From assembly GCF_030159095.1 (NCBI RefSeq), contig NZ_BRXS01000005.1, positions 372,001-436,000 of the forward strand: DNA of 64,000 bases, read 5' to 3'. The position numbers were made by a program, and so were the translations under genes. The DNA comes from Roseisolibacter agri. Its GTDB lineage: Bacteria; Gemmatimonadota; Gemmatimonadetes; Gemmatimonadales; Gemmatimonadaceae. Positions 17,240 through 25,207 of the stretch are shown piece by piece; position 1 is the first letter of the stretch, and each line of letters starts with the position of its first letter. The notes below the pieces were generated by a model that had not been told where the DNA came from, searched no databases, and saw only the letters and a program-made list of their open reading frames with translations.

Positions 17240-17303
17240 CGCGCTGCCGCCTCCCGCGAGGCCCGCGCTCGCCGGGGCATGCCGGCTGCACGTTCGCTCC
17301 GAC

Positions 17304-19817
17304 ATGTCCCGAGGAGAGTCGACGACGAGACCGGCCGATCCCGCTGCCGCGGGGGCGGACGGGCACGTCCGCTCCGGATCGGAGCGGCGGGGGCGGGGCG
17401 GGGGCCCGAGCACGTCGGAAGGGGCGCCCGTGGTGGACTACCGGGCCGTGTTCGACGGCGCGCCCGACGTCTACCTGCTGCTGGCGCCCGACCCGCCGCG
17501 CTTCACGATGCTCGCGGCCAACGAGGCGCGCCTGCGCGCGACGGGGACGCGCCGCGAGGACGTCATCGGCCGGCCGCTCTTCGAGGTGTTCCCCGACAAC
17601 CCCGAGGAGCTCGGCGCGACGGGCGTGCGCAACCTCCGCGCGTCGCTGCACGAGGTGCTGCGGACCCGGCAGCCGCACCGCATGGCGCTGCAGAAGTACG
17701 ACATCCGCGGCCCCGGCGGCGCCTTCGAGGAGCGGTACTGGGAGCCGCTGAACGCGCCCGTCTTCGACGCGAGCGGGGCCCTCGTCTCGATCATCCACCG
17801 GGTCGAGGACGTCACCGACCAGGTGCTCGCGCACCGCCGGCTGCGGACGCTGGAGTCGGTGGCCGCGGAGGCGAGCCGCCGGCTCACGCGCGAGACGGAG
17901 GCGCGCGTGTCGGTCGAGGCGATCCTCGCGCGGCTGCGCGAGAGCGAGGCGCGCTACCGCCTGCTCGCGGACATGATCCCGCAGAACATCTGGACCACCG
18001 ACGCGACGGGGCACCACACGTACTTCAGCCGCCGGTGGTACGCGTTCACGGGCGCGACGCCCGAGGAGTCGCACGGCGAGGCGTGGACGCGGTACATCCA
18101 TCCCGACGACCGCGATCGGATGCACGCGCGCTGGAAGCACTCGCTGCAGACGGGCGAGCCCTACGAGATCGAGTACCGCTTCCGCGGCGCCGACGGCGCG
18201 TACCACTGGTTCCTCGGCAAGGCGATGCCGCTGCGCGACGACGCCGGCGAGATCGTCGAGTGGTTCGGGACGGCGACGGACATCACCGAGCGGAAGCAGC
18301 TCGACGAGGAGCGCGAGCGGCTGCTCGCGAGCGAGCGCGCGGCGCGCGCGCAGGTCACGACGATCCTCGAGAGCATCACCGACGCGTTCTACGCGCTCGA
18401 CCGGGAGTGGCGCTTCACCCACGTGAACCGCGAGGCCGAACGCCTGCTGAAGCGCCCGCGCGAGGAATTGCTCGGCCGCGTCATGTGGGAGGAGTTCCCC
18501 GACGCGGTCGGCTCGGCCTTCCATCGCGAGTACCACCGCGCCGCCGCGGAACGCACGACGGTCGACTTCGAGGCGTACGCCCCGACCATCGGGCTCTGGG
18601 TGAACGCGCGCGCGTATCCGTCGGACGACGGGCTCTCGGTGTTCTTCCGCGACGTGACGGCGCGGCGCGTCGCGGAGGAGCGGCTGCGCGAGAGCGAGCG
18701 GAGCTTCCGCGCGCTCGCCAACAGCATCCCGCAGCTCGCGTGGATGGCCGACGCCGCGGGCTGGATCTTCTGGTACAACGAGCGCTGGCACGAGTACACC
18801 GGCACCACGCTCGCGGAGATGGAAGGGTGGGGATGGCAGAAGGTCCACCACCCCGCGCACGTCGCGGGCGTCGTCGAGCGCATCCGCCACGCGTTCGAGA
18901 GCGGCACGCCGTGGGAGGACACGTTCCCGCTGCGCAGCCGCACCGGCGAGTATCGCTGGTTCCTCTCGCGCGCCGTGCCGATCCGCGACTCCGGCGGCCG
19001 GGTGCTGCGCTGGTTCGGCACGAACACGGACATCACCGCGGAGATCGAGGCGCGCGCCGAGGCGGTGCGGCGGCGCGAGGAGCTGGAGCGCGTGACCGAG
19101 AGCCGCACGCGCCTCATGCGCGGCTTCAGCCACGATGTGAAGAACCCCCTCGGCGCCGCGGACGGCCACGCGCAGCTGCTGGAGGAGGGGATCCTCGGTG
19201 AGCTCACGGAGAAGCAGCGCGCCAGCGTGCGGCGCATCCGCCGCTCCATCCACACGTCGCTGCGGCTGATCCACGACCTGCTGGAGCTGGCGCAGGCGGA
19301 GGCGGGGCAGCTGGAGGTCGAGTGCGTGACGACCGACGTGAGCGCGGCGGCGCGCGAGGTGGTGGAGGACTTCCGCGGGCAGGCGACCGGCGTGGGGCTC
19401 GCGGTCGAGTGCCAGCTGCCGGACGGCGTGCTCGCCGACACCGACCCGACGCGGCTGCGCCAGATCCTCGCGAACCTCCTCTCGAACGCGGTGAAGTACG
19501 CGCCGACGGGCACGGTCACGGTGGAGACGACGCTGCGCCCGTCGGGCGGTCCGCGACCCGGGCCGTGGGTGGCGGCCAGCGTGAGGGACACCGGTCCCGG
19601 CATCCCGATCGAGAAGCAGGCGTCGATCTTCCAGGAGTTCACGCGGCTCGACCCCACGGCGCAGCCGGGGGCGGGGATCGGGCTCGCGATCAGCCGGCGC
19701 ATCGCGCAGCTGCTGGGCGGCGACCTCACCGTCGAGAGCGCGGCGGGGCGCGGCGCGACCTTCACGCTCTGGCTGCCGCCGGCGACGGCGGAGGGCGACG
19801 CGACGAAGTCCGGGTGA
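17304..19817 (+). CDS. Four-PAS sensor histidine kinase
   Basis: The 837-residue cytosolic protein has no membrane segments. Four PAS domains lie at about 43-165 (DYRAVFDGAPDVYLLLAPD), 210-330 (PQNIWTTDATGHHTYFSRRW), 345-455 (ILESITDAFYALDREWRFTHVN) and 460-590 (PQLAWMADAAGWIFWYNERW). HisKA carries His610 in RGFSHDVKNPLGAADG. HATPase follows (ANLLSNAVKYAP, DTGPGIP, GAGIGLAISRRIA). No receiver domain is attached and no regulator is adjacent, so it is an orphan. Its first PAS domain aligns closely with the broken first PAS of the kinase at 35487 (NLRASLHEVLRT), which is useful for locating that frameshift. Confidence 0.9.
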   Translation: MSRGESTTRPADPAAAGADGHVRSGSERRGRGGGPSTSEGAPVVDYRAVFDGAPDVYLLLAPDPPRFTMLAANEARLRATGTRREDVIGRPLFEVFPDNPEELGATGVRNLRASLHEVLRTRQPHRMALQKYDIRGPGGAFEERYWEPLNAPVFDASGALVSIIHRVEDVTDQVLAHRRLRTLESVAAEASRRLTRETEARVSVEAILARLRESEARYRLLADMIPQNIWTTDATGHHTYFSRRWYAFTGATPEESHGEAWTRYIHPDDRDRMHARWKHSLQTGEPYEIEYRFRGADGAYHWFLGKAMPLRDDAGEIVEWFGTATDITERKQLDEERERLLASERAARAQVTTILESITDAFYALDREWRFTHVNREAERLLKRPREELLGRVMWEEFPDAVGSAFHREYHRAAAERTTVDFEAYAPTIGLWVNARAYPSDDGLSVFFRDVTARRVAEERLRESERSFRALANSIPQLAWMADAAGWIFWYNERWHEYTGTTLAEMEGWGWQKVHHPAHVAGVVERIRHAFESGTPWEDTFPLRSRTGEYRWFLSRAVPIRDSGGRVLRWFGTNTDITAEIEARAEAVRRREELERVTESRTRLMRGFSHDVKNPLGAADGHAQLLEEGILGELTEKQRASVRRIRRSIHTSLRLIHDLLELAQAEAGQLEVECVTTDVSAAAREVVEDFRGQATGVGLAVECQLPDGVLADTDPTRLRQILANLLSNAVKYAPTGTVTVETTLRPSGGPRPGPWVAASVRDTGPGIPIEKQASIFQEFTRLDPTAQPGAGIGLAISRRIAQLLGGDLTVESAAGRGATFTLWLPPATAEGDATKSG

Positions 19818-19822
19818 CCGAC

Positions 19823-20524
19823 TCAGCGCGTGCGGACCGTGACCTTCCGGATGCGATCGAGCTTCGGGTACTTCGCGTCGAGGAACCGGTTCGCCTCGCC
19901 GTACACGCGCTTCGTGTTGGCCGCCGCCATCGGCCGCTCGCCGTAGCCGGCGTACAGGCGGTCGGCGACCGCCATCCCCTTCACCACGCGCCCGATGGGC
20001 GCGAAGCCCATCGCGTCCAGGCGCGAGTTGTCGCGCAGGTTGATGAAGACGTTGGTCGTGCGGTCGTCCGGCTTGAACTGCGCGAGCGTGACCGTGCCGC
20101 GCGTGTTCGACGCGCGCCGCGCGTCGGGCGGCAGCGTCTGGTGGCTCCACCGCTCGGCGATCACCGGATCGCCCGCGAGGCCGAACTGCGCGATGAAGCC
20201 GTCGACCACCCGGTAGAAGCGCGAGTCGTCGAAGTAGCCGGCGCGCGCGAGGTTGTACACGCGGTCGACGCCGTGCGGCGCCCACGCGCGTCGCAGCTCG
20301 ATGGTGATCGTGCCGCGGTTGGTCTGGACGTCCATCAGCACGGTGTCCGGCGCCCGCGTCGCCCAGTACGGATCGGTCGGCCAGTACAGCATGCCGCGCA
20401 GTCGGGCCGAGTCGAGCGGCGCGGCGGCGGGCGGCGCCGCGGCGGGGCGCCGAGCCGGCGCCTGCGCGCGCGACTGCTGCGTCGCGACCGCGAGAACGCC
20501 CGCGAGAAGGAGCATGCGACGCAT
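19823..20524 (-). CDS. Exported cyclophilin-type peptidyl-prolyl isomerase
   Basis: The 233-residue protein starts at ATG 20524 (MRRMLLLAGVLAVA), with a signal peptide likely cleaved after SRA. The cyclophilin core is clear: TNRGTITIELRRAWAPHGVDRVYNLARAGYFDDSRFYRVVDGFIAQFG, then the substrate loop NTRGTVTLAQFKPDDRTTNVFINLRDNSRLD, and GFAPIGRVVKGMAVADRLYAGYGE. It would catalyse proline isomerisation of exported proteins. The gene follows the TetR regulator by 5 bp and is surely cotranscribed with it, so its expression probably depends on that repressor. Confidence 0.88.
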   Translation of the reverse strand: MRRMLLLAGVLAVATQQSRAQAPARRPAAAPPAAAPLDSARLRGMLYWPTDPYWATRAPDTVLMDVQTNRGTITIELRRAWAPHGVDRVYNLARAGYFDDSRFYRVVDGFIAQFGLAGDPVIAERWSHQTLPPDARRASNTRGTVTLAQFKPDDRTTNVFINLRDNSRLDAMGFAPIGRVVKGMAVADRLYAGYGERPMAAANTKRVYGEANRFLDAKYPKLDRIRKVTVRTR

Positions 20525-20529
20525 GGGGG

Positions 20530-21189
20530 TCAGCCCCGCACGGCCGGGACGTCGGCGGGCGCCGCGGCCGCGCGCGCGAGCGCGACCATCAGCTCCGCGA
20601 CGTCCGCGTCCCCGATCGCGGCGTCCACCGCGCCGGTGCCCGCCAGCGACCGCCACGTCTCGAAGCGGAGCGCGTGCGCGACCACCGCGGCCAGCCGCGC
20701 GCGCGCGGCCGCTCCGTCGAGCCCCTCGCGCGCCCACGCGGCGACGACGCCGTCCCGCACGTCGGCGACGAACGCGTCCCACGGCGCCATCACGGCCGCC
20801 AGCGCCGGGAGCGTGGGCAGGTCGCGGTGCACGTGCGTGAGCATCCGCTCCGCGCGCCGGTAGTACGCGTAGAAGGCGCGCAGCGCCGCGTGCAGGCGCT
20901 CCGCGGCGTCCTCGATCCCGACCCACGCGGCGGGGTCGGGTGGCGACACGACCTCGCTGGCGAAGTGCGACGAGCAGGCCTCGAACATCGCCGTCTCGTC
21001 GCCGAAGTGGCGGTACACCGTGAGCCGCTCCACGCCCGCCCGCTCGGCGATCGCGCTGATGGTGGTGCGCGCCGGGCCGACCTCGGCGTGCAGCGCCACC
21101 ATCGCCTCCACGATCCGGCGCCGGGTCTCCGCCTGCTGCTCGGCTCGGCGCTTCTGCTCGTACTTCCGGGGAGCTCGCTGGGTCGTCAT
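20530..21189 (-). CDS. TetR-family transcriptional repressor
   Basis: The protein has about 219 residues. The N-terminal helix-turn-helix reads RRIVEAMVALHAEVGPARTTISAIAERAGVERLTVYRHFGDETAMFEAC, followed by an alpha-helical ligand domain. I chose ATG 21189 (MTTQRAPRKYEQ); an ATG at 21201 is also possible but lies inside the operator. It heads an operon with the cyclophilin gene and diverges from a secreted protein gene. A perfect GTGAACA-TACC-TGTTCAC palindrome overlaps its start, and a related site lies on the divergent promoter, pointing to autoregulation and control of the divergent gene. Confidence 0.9.
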   Translation of the reverse strand: MTTQRAPRKYEQKRRAEQQAETRRRIVEAMVALHAEVGPARTTISAIAERAGVERLTVYRHFGDETAMFEACSSHFASEVVSPPDPAAWVGIEDAAERLHAALRAFYAYYRRAERMLTHVHRDLPTLPALAAVMAPWDAFVADVRDGVVAAWAREGLDGAAARARLAAVVAHALRFETWRSLAGTGAVDAAIGDADVAELMVALARAAAAPADVPAVRG

Positions 21190-21193
21190 GCCG

Positions 21194-21211
21194 GTGAACA
21201 TACCTGTTCAC
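21194..21211. promoter_or_regulatory. TetR operator candidate O1
   Basis: GTGAACA-TACC-TGTTCAC is a perfect 18-bp palindrome. It covers the start region of the TetR gene and lies just upstream of the -35 box for the divergent gene, the usual place for an autoregulating TetR repressor. Confidence 0.75.
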
Positions 21212-21218
21212 TGAACTC

Positions 21219-21247
21219 TTGACAAGCGCGCGCGCCGTCCGTATCGT
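21219..21247 (+). promoter_or_regulatory. Sigma-70-like promoter for the divergent secreted protein
   Basis: TTGACA (21219-21224, exact consensus) is followed after 17 bases by TATCGT (21242-21247, 4 of 6). Transcription would start near 21254, between the two TetR-like sites. Confidence 0.7.
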
Positions 21248-21259
21248 CGCCTCCGTTCG

Positions 21260-21279
21260 GTGAACAGTGATGTCTGTTG
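21260..21279. promoter_or_regulatory. TetR operator candidate O2 (imperfect)
   Basis: GTGAACAG at 21260-21267 repeats the O1 half-site, and CTGTT at 21274-21278 forms a partial inverted partner. It lies just after the predicted transcription start, where a bound repressor would block elongation or initiation. Confidence 0.5.
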
Positions 21280-21315
21280 AAATTGACTTCCACCTCTCGC
21301 TCCGGAGGCGATCCC

Positions 21316-22029
21316 ATGTCCACGACGCAGCAGCTCCCACAGCTTTCGCAGCTCGACCGCACGCCGATCCGCCGCACCGCGATCCTGACGGCTGCCCTGG
21401 CCGGCGCCCTTCTCGCCGTTCCCGCCGCCGCGCAGACGCGGGCGGCCGCCAACGTCTCCGGCCCCACGGCCGTCCGCGACGTCGAGGCGGCGCCCACGCT
21501 GGCGGCCGTGCGCGCGGCCACGGCGCGCTTCCGCGACGTGCGCGTCGCGCTCAAGGAGGGCTACGTGCGCGACCCGTCGTCGATGTGCATGGTCGCGGAG
21601 ATGGAGGGGATGCCGCGCCAGCTGGGCGGGATGGGGATCCACTACTTCCGCCCCGACCTGCTGGGGATCACCGCGCCGCCGAACCCGCGCGTCAGCGGCA
21701 CGGGGACGCACACCGATTTTCGCACGCCCGGGGTGCTGATCTACGAGCCGCAGCCCGACGGATCGCTCCGTCTGGTCGCCGTCGAGAACCTGGTGTTCGA
21801 GAAGGCGTGGCGCGCCGCCGGCAACACCGAGCCGCCGCAGTTCGCCGGGCAGGAGTACTACCACATGATCGACAACCCGCTCACCACCGCCGACGAGGCG
21901 CACGGCTTCGAGCCGCACTACGAGCTGCACGCCTGGCTGTACCGCGAGAACCCGAACGGGACGTTCGCGCAGTTCAACCCGCGCGTCTCGTGCGCGAGCC
22001 ACAAGGCGCCGGCCCACGCGCACGAGTAG
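21316..22029 (+). CDS. Exported protein of unknown function, TetR-controlled
   Basis: The 237-residue protein starts at ATG 21316 behind GGAGG. A signal peptide (IRRTAILTAALAGALLAVPAAAQ) is probably cleaved near residue 40. The mature part is rich in His, Tyr and Met motifs: SMCMVAEMEGMPRQLGGMGIHYF, GQEYYHMIDNP, and HGFEPHYELHAWLYRENPNGTF. It has two cysteines. I do not recognise the family. The conserved His/Glu pattern hints at a metal or small-molecule binding site, but this is not established. The divergent TetR operators suggest it is induced by whatever ligand the repressor binds. Confidence 0.8.
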   Translation: MSTTQQLPQLSQLDRTPIRRTAILTAALAGALLAVPAAAQTRAAANVSGPTAVRDVEAAPTLAAVRAATARFRDVRVALKEGYVRDPSSMCMVAEMEGMPRQLGGMGIHYFRPDLLGITAPPNPRVSGTGTHTDFRTPGVLIYEPQPDGSLRLVAVENLVFEKAWRAAGNTEPPQFAGQEYYHMIDNPLTTADEAHGFEPHYELHAWLYRENPNGTFAQFNPRVSCASHKAPAHAHE

Positions 22030-22132
22030 GATCGGTCGCGCGCGGCGCGCTACCTGCGCGTGCGTCATGGCCGCCCTGCGGGGCGTACGGAGCCGCCGTG
22101 CGCCGCGCAGGGCCGGACCGTGGGAGGCGCCC

Positions 22133-23674
22133 GTGAAGGAGGATCGTCGCGCGAGACAGGTCGAGGCCGCGCTCGCCGCGAGCGAGGAGCAGTACCGGCT
22201 GATCGTCGACGGCGCGCGCGACTACGCGATCCTCACCACCGACACCGAGGGGCGGATCGCCACCTGGTCCCCCGGCGCGGAGGCCGTGTACGGCTGGACG
22301 GCGCGCGAGGCGGTGGGCCAGGATTCGGCCATGACGTTCGTGCCCGAGGACCGCGCCGTCGGCGTGCCGCGGCTCGAGCTGGAGATCGCGCGTCGGGACG
22401 GGATGGCGCCCGACGTGCGCTGGCATCAGCGCCGCGACGGCGCGCGCGTCTTCATCGAGGGCACCACGCGCGCGCTGCGCGACGGGGAGGGCGCGCTGCG
22501 CGGCTTCCTCAAGGTCGGGCAGGACGTCACGCAGCGTCGCGCGCTGGACGAGGCGCTGCGCGCGAGCGAGGCGCGCTACCGCACGCTCGTCGAGAACGTG
22601 CGCGACTACGCCATCTTCCTGCTCGACCCCGCGGGCATCATCACCGAGTGGACCGCGGGCGCCGAACGCGTGAAGGGGTACACCGCCCGGGAGGTCGTCG
22701 GCCGGCACCTCGCGCTGTTCTATCCACCGGAGGACGTGGCGGCGGGCGAGGTCGAGCGCGAGCTGGCCGAGGCGGCGGCGACCGGGCGCGCGGAGCGCGA
22801 GGCGTGGCGCGTGCGCAAGGGCGGCGAGCGCTTCTGGGTGAACGAGATCGCCACCGCGATCCGCGACGCCGACGGGCAGCTGGCGGGGTTCACGAAGATC
22901 AGCCGCGACCTCACGGAGCGCCGACTGGCCGCGGAGGCGGCCGAGCAGCGGCGGCTGGCGGCCGCGCGCGACGAGCTGCGCCGCGCGCTCGCCGCCGCGG
23001 AGGAGGCCGAGCGGCGCCGGCTCGCGCGCGAGCTGCACGACCAGCTCGGCCAGCACCTGACCGGCTTCGCGCTGGGGCTCGGCGAGGTGCGCCGGCAGCT
23101 GGCGGCGGGCAATCCCGCCGACGCCCGGCTCGACCAGCTGGAGGAGCTCGCGCGGCTGATGACGCGCGACGCGCGCAGCCTCGCGCTGGAGCTGCGCCCG
23201 CCGGAGCTGGACGACGTGGGCCTCGCGAGCGCGCTCGCGACCTACGTGCGGGACTGGGGCGAGCGGCACGGGGTGGCGGCGGAGCTGGCGGTGCTGGGCG
23301 CCGTGGACGACGATGTGCCGGCCGAGGCGGGCAGCGCGCTCTATCGCATCGTGCAGGAGGCGCTGACCAACGTCGCCAGGCACGCGCAGGCGTCGCAGGT
23401 GAGCGTGATCCTGGAGAAGCCCAACGGCGAGGTGCGGCTGCTCGTGGAGGACGACGGCCGCGGCTTCGACGCGGACGACACGGCGGTCCGGGTGCGCGCG
23501 GAGCGGCGGCTCGGCATGGCGGGGATGCGCGAGCGCGCGGCGCTCGCGGGCGGGACGCTGGCCATCGAGTCGAGTCCCGGCGCGGGCACCACGCTGCTGG
23601 TCCGCATCCCGATGCGGGCGCCGGCTCCCCGCGCGCAGGCGGCCGACACCTCGATCGCGGAGTCCCCGCCGTGA
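22133..23674 (+). CDS. Two-PAS NarL-type sensor histidine kinase
   Basis: The 513-residue cytosolic kinase starts at GTG 22133, chosen for the GGGAGG site 5 bases upstream; an ATG at 22067 is the longer alternative. Two PAS domains (about 15-140 and 148-270) contain YAILTTDTEGRIATWSPGAEAVYGW and YAIFLLDPAGIITEWTAGAERVKGY. The first resembles heme- or flavin-type PAS sensors only in general form. HisKA_3 carries His302 in RELHDQLGQHLTGFALGLGEVR, and HATPase shows IVQEALTNVARHAQA, DDGRGF and LGMAGMRERAALAGG. Its stop overlaps the response regulator start, so the two form a coupled two-component operon. Confidence 0.92.
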   Translation: MKEDRRARQVEAALAASEEQYRLIVDGARDYAILTTDTEGRIATWSPGAEAVYGWTAREAVGQDSAMTFVPEDRAVGVPRLELEIARRDGMAPDVRWHQRRDGARVFIEGTTRALRDGEGALRGFLKVGQDVTQRRALDEALRASEARYRTLVENVRDYAIFLLDPAGIITEWTAGAERVKGYTAREVVGRHLALFYPPEDVAAGEVERELAEAAATGRAEREAWRVRKGGERFWVNEIATAIRDADGQLAGFTKISRDLTERRLAAEAAEQRRLAAARDELRRALAAAEEAERRRLARELHDQLGQHLTGFALGLGEVRRQLAAGNPADARLDQLEELARLMTRDARSLALELRPPELDDVGLASALATYVRDWGERHGVAAELAVLGAVDDDVPAEAGSALYRIVQEALTNVARHAQASQVSVILEKPNGEVRLLVEDDGRGFDADDTAVRVRAERRLGMAGMRERAALAGGTLAIESSPGAGTTLLVRIPMRAPAPRAQAADTSIAESPP

Positions 23675-24339
23675 CGCAGCCGACGACGCGTGCCGGCGTG
23701 ATCCGGATCGTCATCGCCGACGACCACGCGATCGTGCGCGACGGGCTGCGCTCGCTCATCGAGGCACAGCCGGGGCTCGAGGTCGTCGGCGAGGCGGGTG
23801 ACGGCGACGAGGCGTGGCGCCGCGCGTGCGAGCTCAAGCCGGACGTGCTCCTGCTCGACCTGTCGATGCCGCGGGTGACCGGCATCGACGGCGCCGAGCG
23901 GATCGCGCGCGACTGCCCGGGCGTGCGGATCCTCGCGCTCACCGCGCACGAGGAGCGGGGCTACGTGACGCGGCTGCTGGGCGCGGGCGCGGCGGGCTAC
24001 CTGGTCAAGCGCACCGCGGGCGCCGAGCTGGTGCGCGCGATCCGGGTGGTGGCCGCGGGCGGCACCTACGTGGATCCGTCGATCGCCGCCGCGCTGCTCG
24101 TGGAGCCGGCGCGGGGCGCGCCGGGCGCCGCGGGGCCGGGCGCGCTGACCCCTCGCGAGGCGGAGGTGCTGCAGCTGGTCGTCCGCGGGCACCTGAACAA
24201 GGAGATCGCCGCGTCGCTCGCGATCGGCGTGAAGACGGTCGAGACGCACAAGGCGAACGCGATGGCGAAGCTCGGGCTGACCAGCCGCGCGGCGCTCGTG
24301 CGCTTCGCGCTCGACCAGGGGTGGCTCGCCGAGGACTGA
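23671..24339 (+). CDS. NarL/FixJ-family response regulator
   Basis: The 222-residue protein starts at GTG 23671, overlapping the kinase stop by 4 bases. The receiver domain shows IADDHAIVRDGL, phosphoacceptor Asp63 in LLLLDLSMPRVTG, and Lys in GYLVKRTAGAELV. The C-terminal LuxR-type HTH reads LTPREAEVLQLVVRGHLNKEIAASLAIGVKTVETHKANAMAKLGL. It is the partner of the two-PAS HisKA_3 kinase upstream. Targets are unknown; the small genes that follow at 24549 and 24917 are candidates. Confidence 0.92.
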   Translation: MTQPTTRAGVIRIVIADDHAIVRDGLRSLIEAQPGLEVVGEAGDGDEAWRRACELKPDVLLLDLSMPRVTGIDGAERIARDCPGVRILALTAHEERGYVTRLLGAGAAGYLVKRTAGAELVRAIRVVAAGGTYVDPSIAAALLVEPARGAPGAAGPGALTPREAEVLQLVVRGHLNKEIAASLAIGVKTVETHKANAMAKLGLTSRAALVRFALDQGWLAED

Positions 24340-24548
24340 CCGCGACGCGGGCGGCGCGTCTCGGGGATCTCCCTGAGGGGGCGGGGGACGCCCGATCCGG
24401 CGCCCCGGCATCTCCGGATGGGGGCCGACCCCGGCGGCGGATACCCTCAGAAGGTCGCCGAACCCCGCACGTCGCGGGTGTGTCGCGTCGCGACGCAACG
24501 CACGCCGCAGCCGACCGGATGGTTCGCATCCCAGATCATCTCGACACC

Positions 24549-24920
24549 ATGCATCGCACGGCACCCGCCACCGATCCGGCCGGCCCGGAGCCCGTGGTCC
24601 GGCGCGCGCTGCACGAGCTGCGCATCGAGAGCGAGCGGCGGCGGCGGACGGTGCACGACGCCCCGGTCGCGTTGCTCGCCATCCCCGAGGGCGCCGCCTC
24701 GGATCCGCTCGTCGGACTGCTGGCCGAGCTGCGCGCGGTGACCACGCGCTTCGTCGTGCGCCTCCGGGCGGACGGGGCGCCGCCGGAGCAGATGCTCGTG
24801 CGCGTGAAGGCGATGGTGCGCGATGCGCTGGCGGCCGAAGGCTGGCGCGACCCGGAGTGCATGCGCGAGCTGACCGACGCCGTGGTCGGCTGGAGCATCG
24901 ACGCGTACTACGACCGGTGA
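24549..24920 (+). CDS. Small protein of unknown function
   Basis: The 123-residue protein starts at ATG 24549 (MHRTAPATDP); an in-frame ATG at 24519 is an alternative. It has no signal peptide or membrane segment and is predicted to be mostly alpha-helical. The C-terminal half, QMLVRVKAMVRDALAAEGWRDPECMRELTDAVVGWSIDAYYDR, looks like a conserved small helical domain. I cannot name the family. It sits 209 bp after the response regulator and its stop overlaps the next small gene (GTGA), so it is probably translated. A GCGTCGCGACGC palindrome lies upstream at 24485-24496. Confidence 0.6.
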   Translation: MHRTAPATDPAGPEPVVRRALHELRIESERRRRTVHDAPVALLAIPEGAASDPLVGLLAELRAVTTRFVVRLRADGAPPEQMLVRVKAMVRDALAAEGWRDPECMRELTDAVVGWSIDAYYDR

Positions 24921-25177
24921 CGCCGGTCGCGGGGGCACGCGAGCGCGTCCCGCTCCGCGCGCCGCTGACGCCACCGCCACCGCGGCCGCACGTGGCGTCG
25001 CTCGACGCGCTCCGCGAGCTGGGGGCGCGGAGCGCGGCGCTCGCGAGCGCGCGGCGGGCGCTGACGGAGCGCGCCCGGGCCGCGCGCGAGCGGAGTGCGG
25101 AGGCGCGGTCGACGAGCGCGGTCGTGCGTCGCGCGGCGGCGGCATTGCGGACGGAGCGGGGCGTGTCCCGCGCATAG
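24917..25177 (+). CDS. Small Ala/Arg-rich helical protein, hypothetical
   Basis: This 86-residue frame starts at GTG 24917, overlapping the preceding stop. The product has a Pro-rich N-terminus (RAPLTPPPPRPHVASLDALRE) and then a long amphipathic Ala/Arg/Glu helix (SAALASARRALTERARAARERS) that could form a coiled coil. Composition of this kind also arises by chance at high G+C. Coupling to the upstream gene is the main support. It is followed by 30 bp before the convergent ABC-M1 gene. Confidence 0.45.
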   Translation: MTPVAGARERVPLRAPLTPPPPRPHVASLDALRELGARSAALASARRALTERARAARERSAEARSTSAVVRRAAAALRTERGVSRA

Positions 25178-25207
25178 ACGTCGACCCCTGCACCGTGTCC
25201 GCAGCCC

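Noticed and set aside
24485-24496. GCGTCGCGACGC palindrome as an operator for the small genes.
   Set aside because: Self-complementary GC strings of this length are expected by chance here, and nothing else marks the site.
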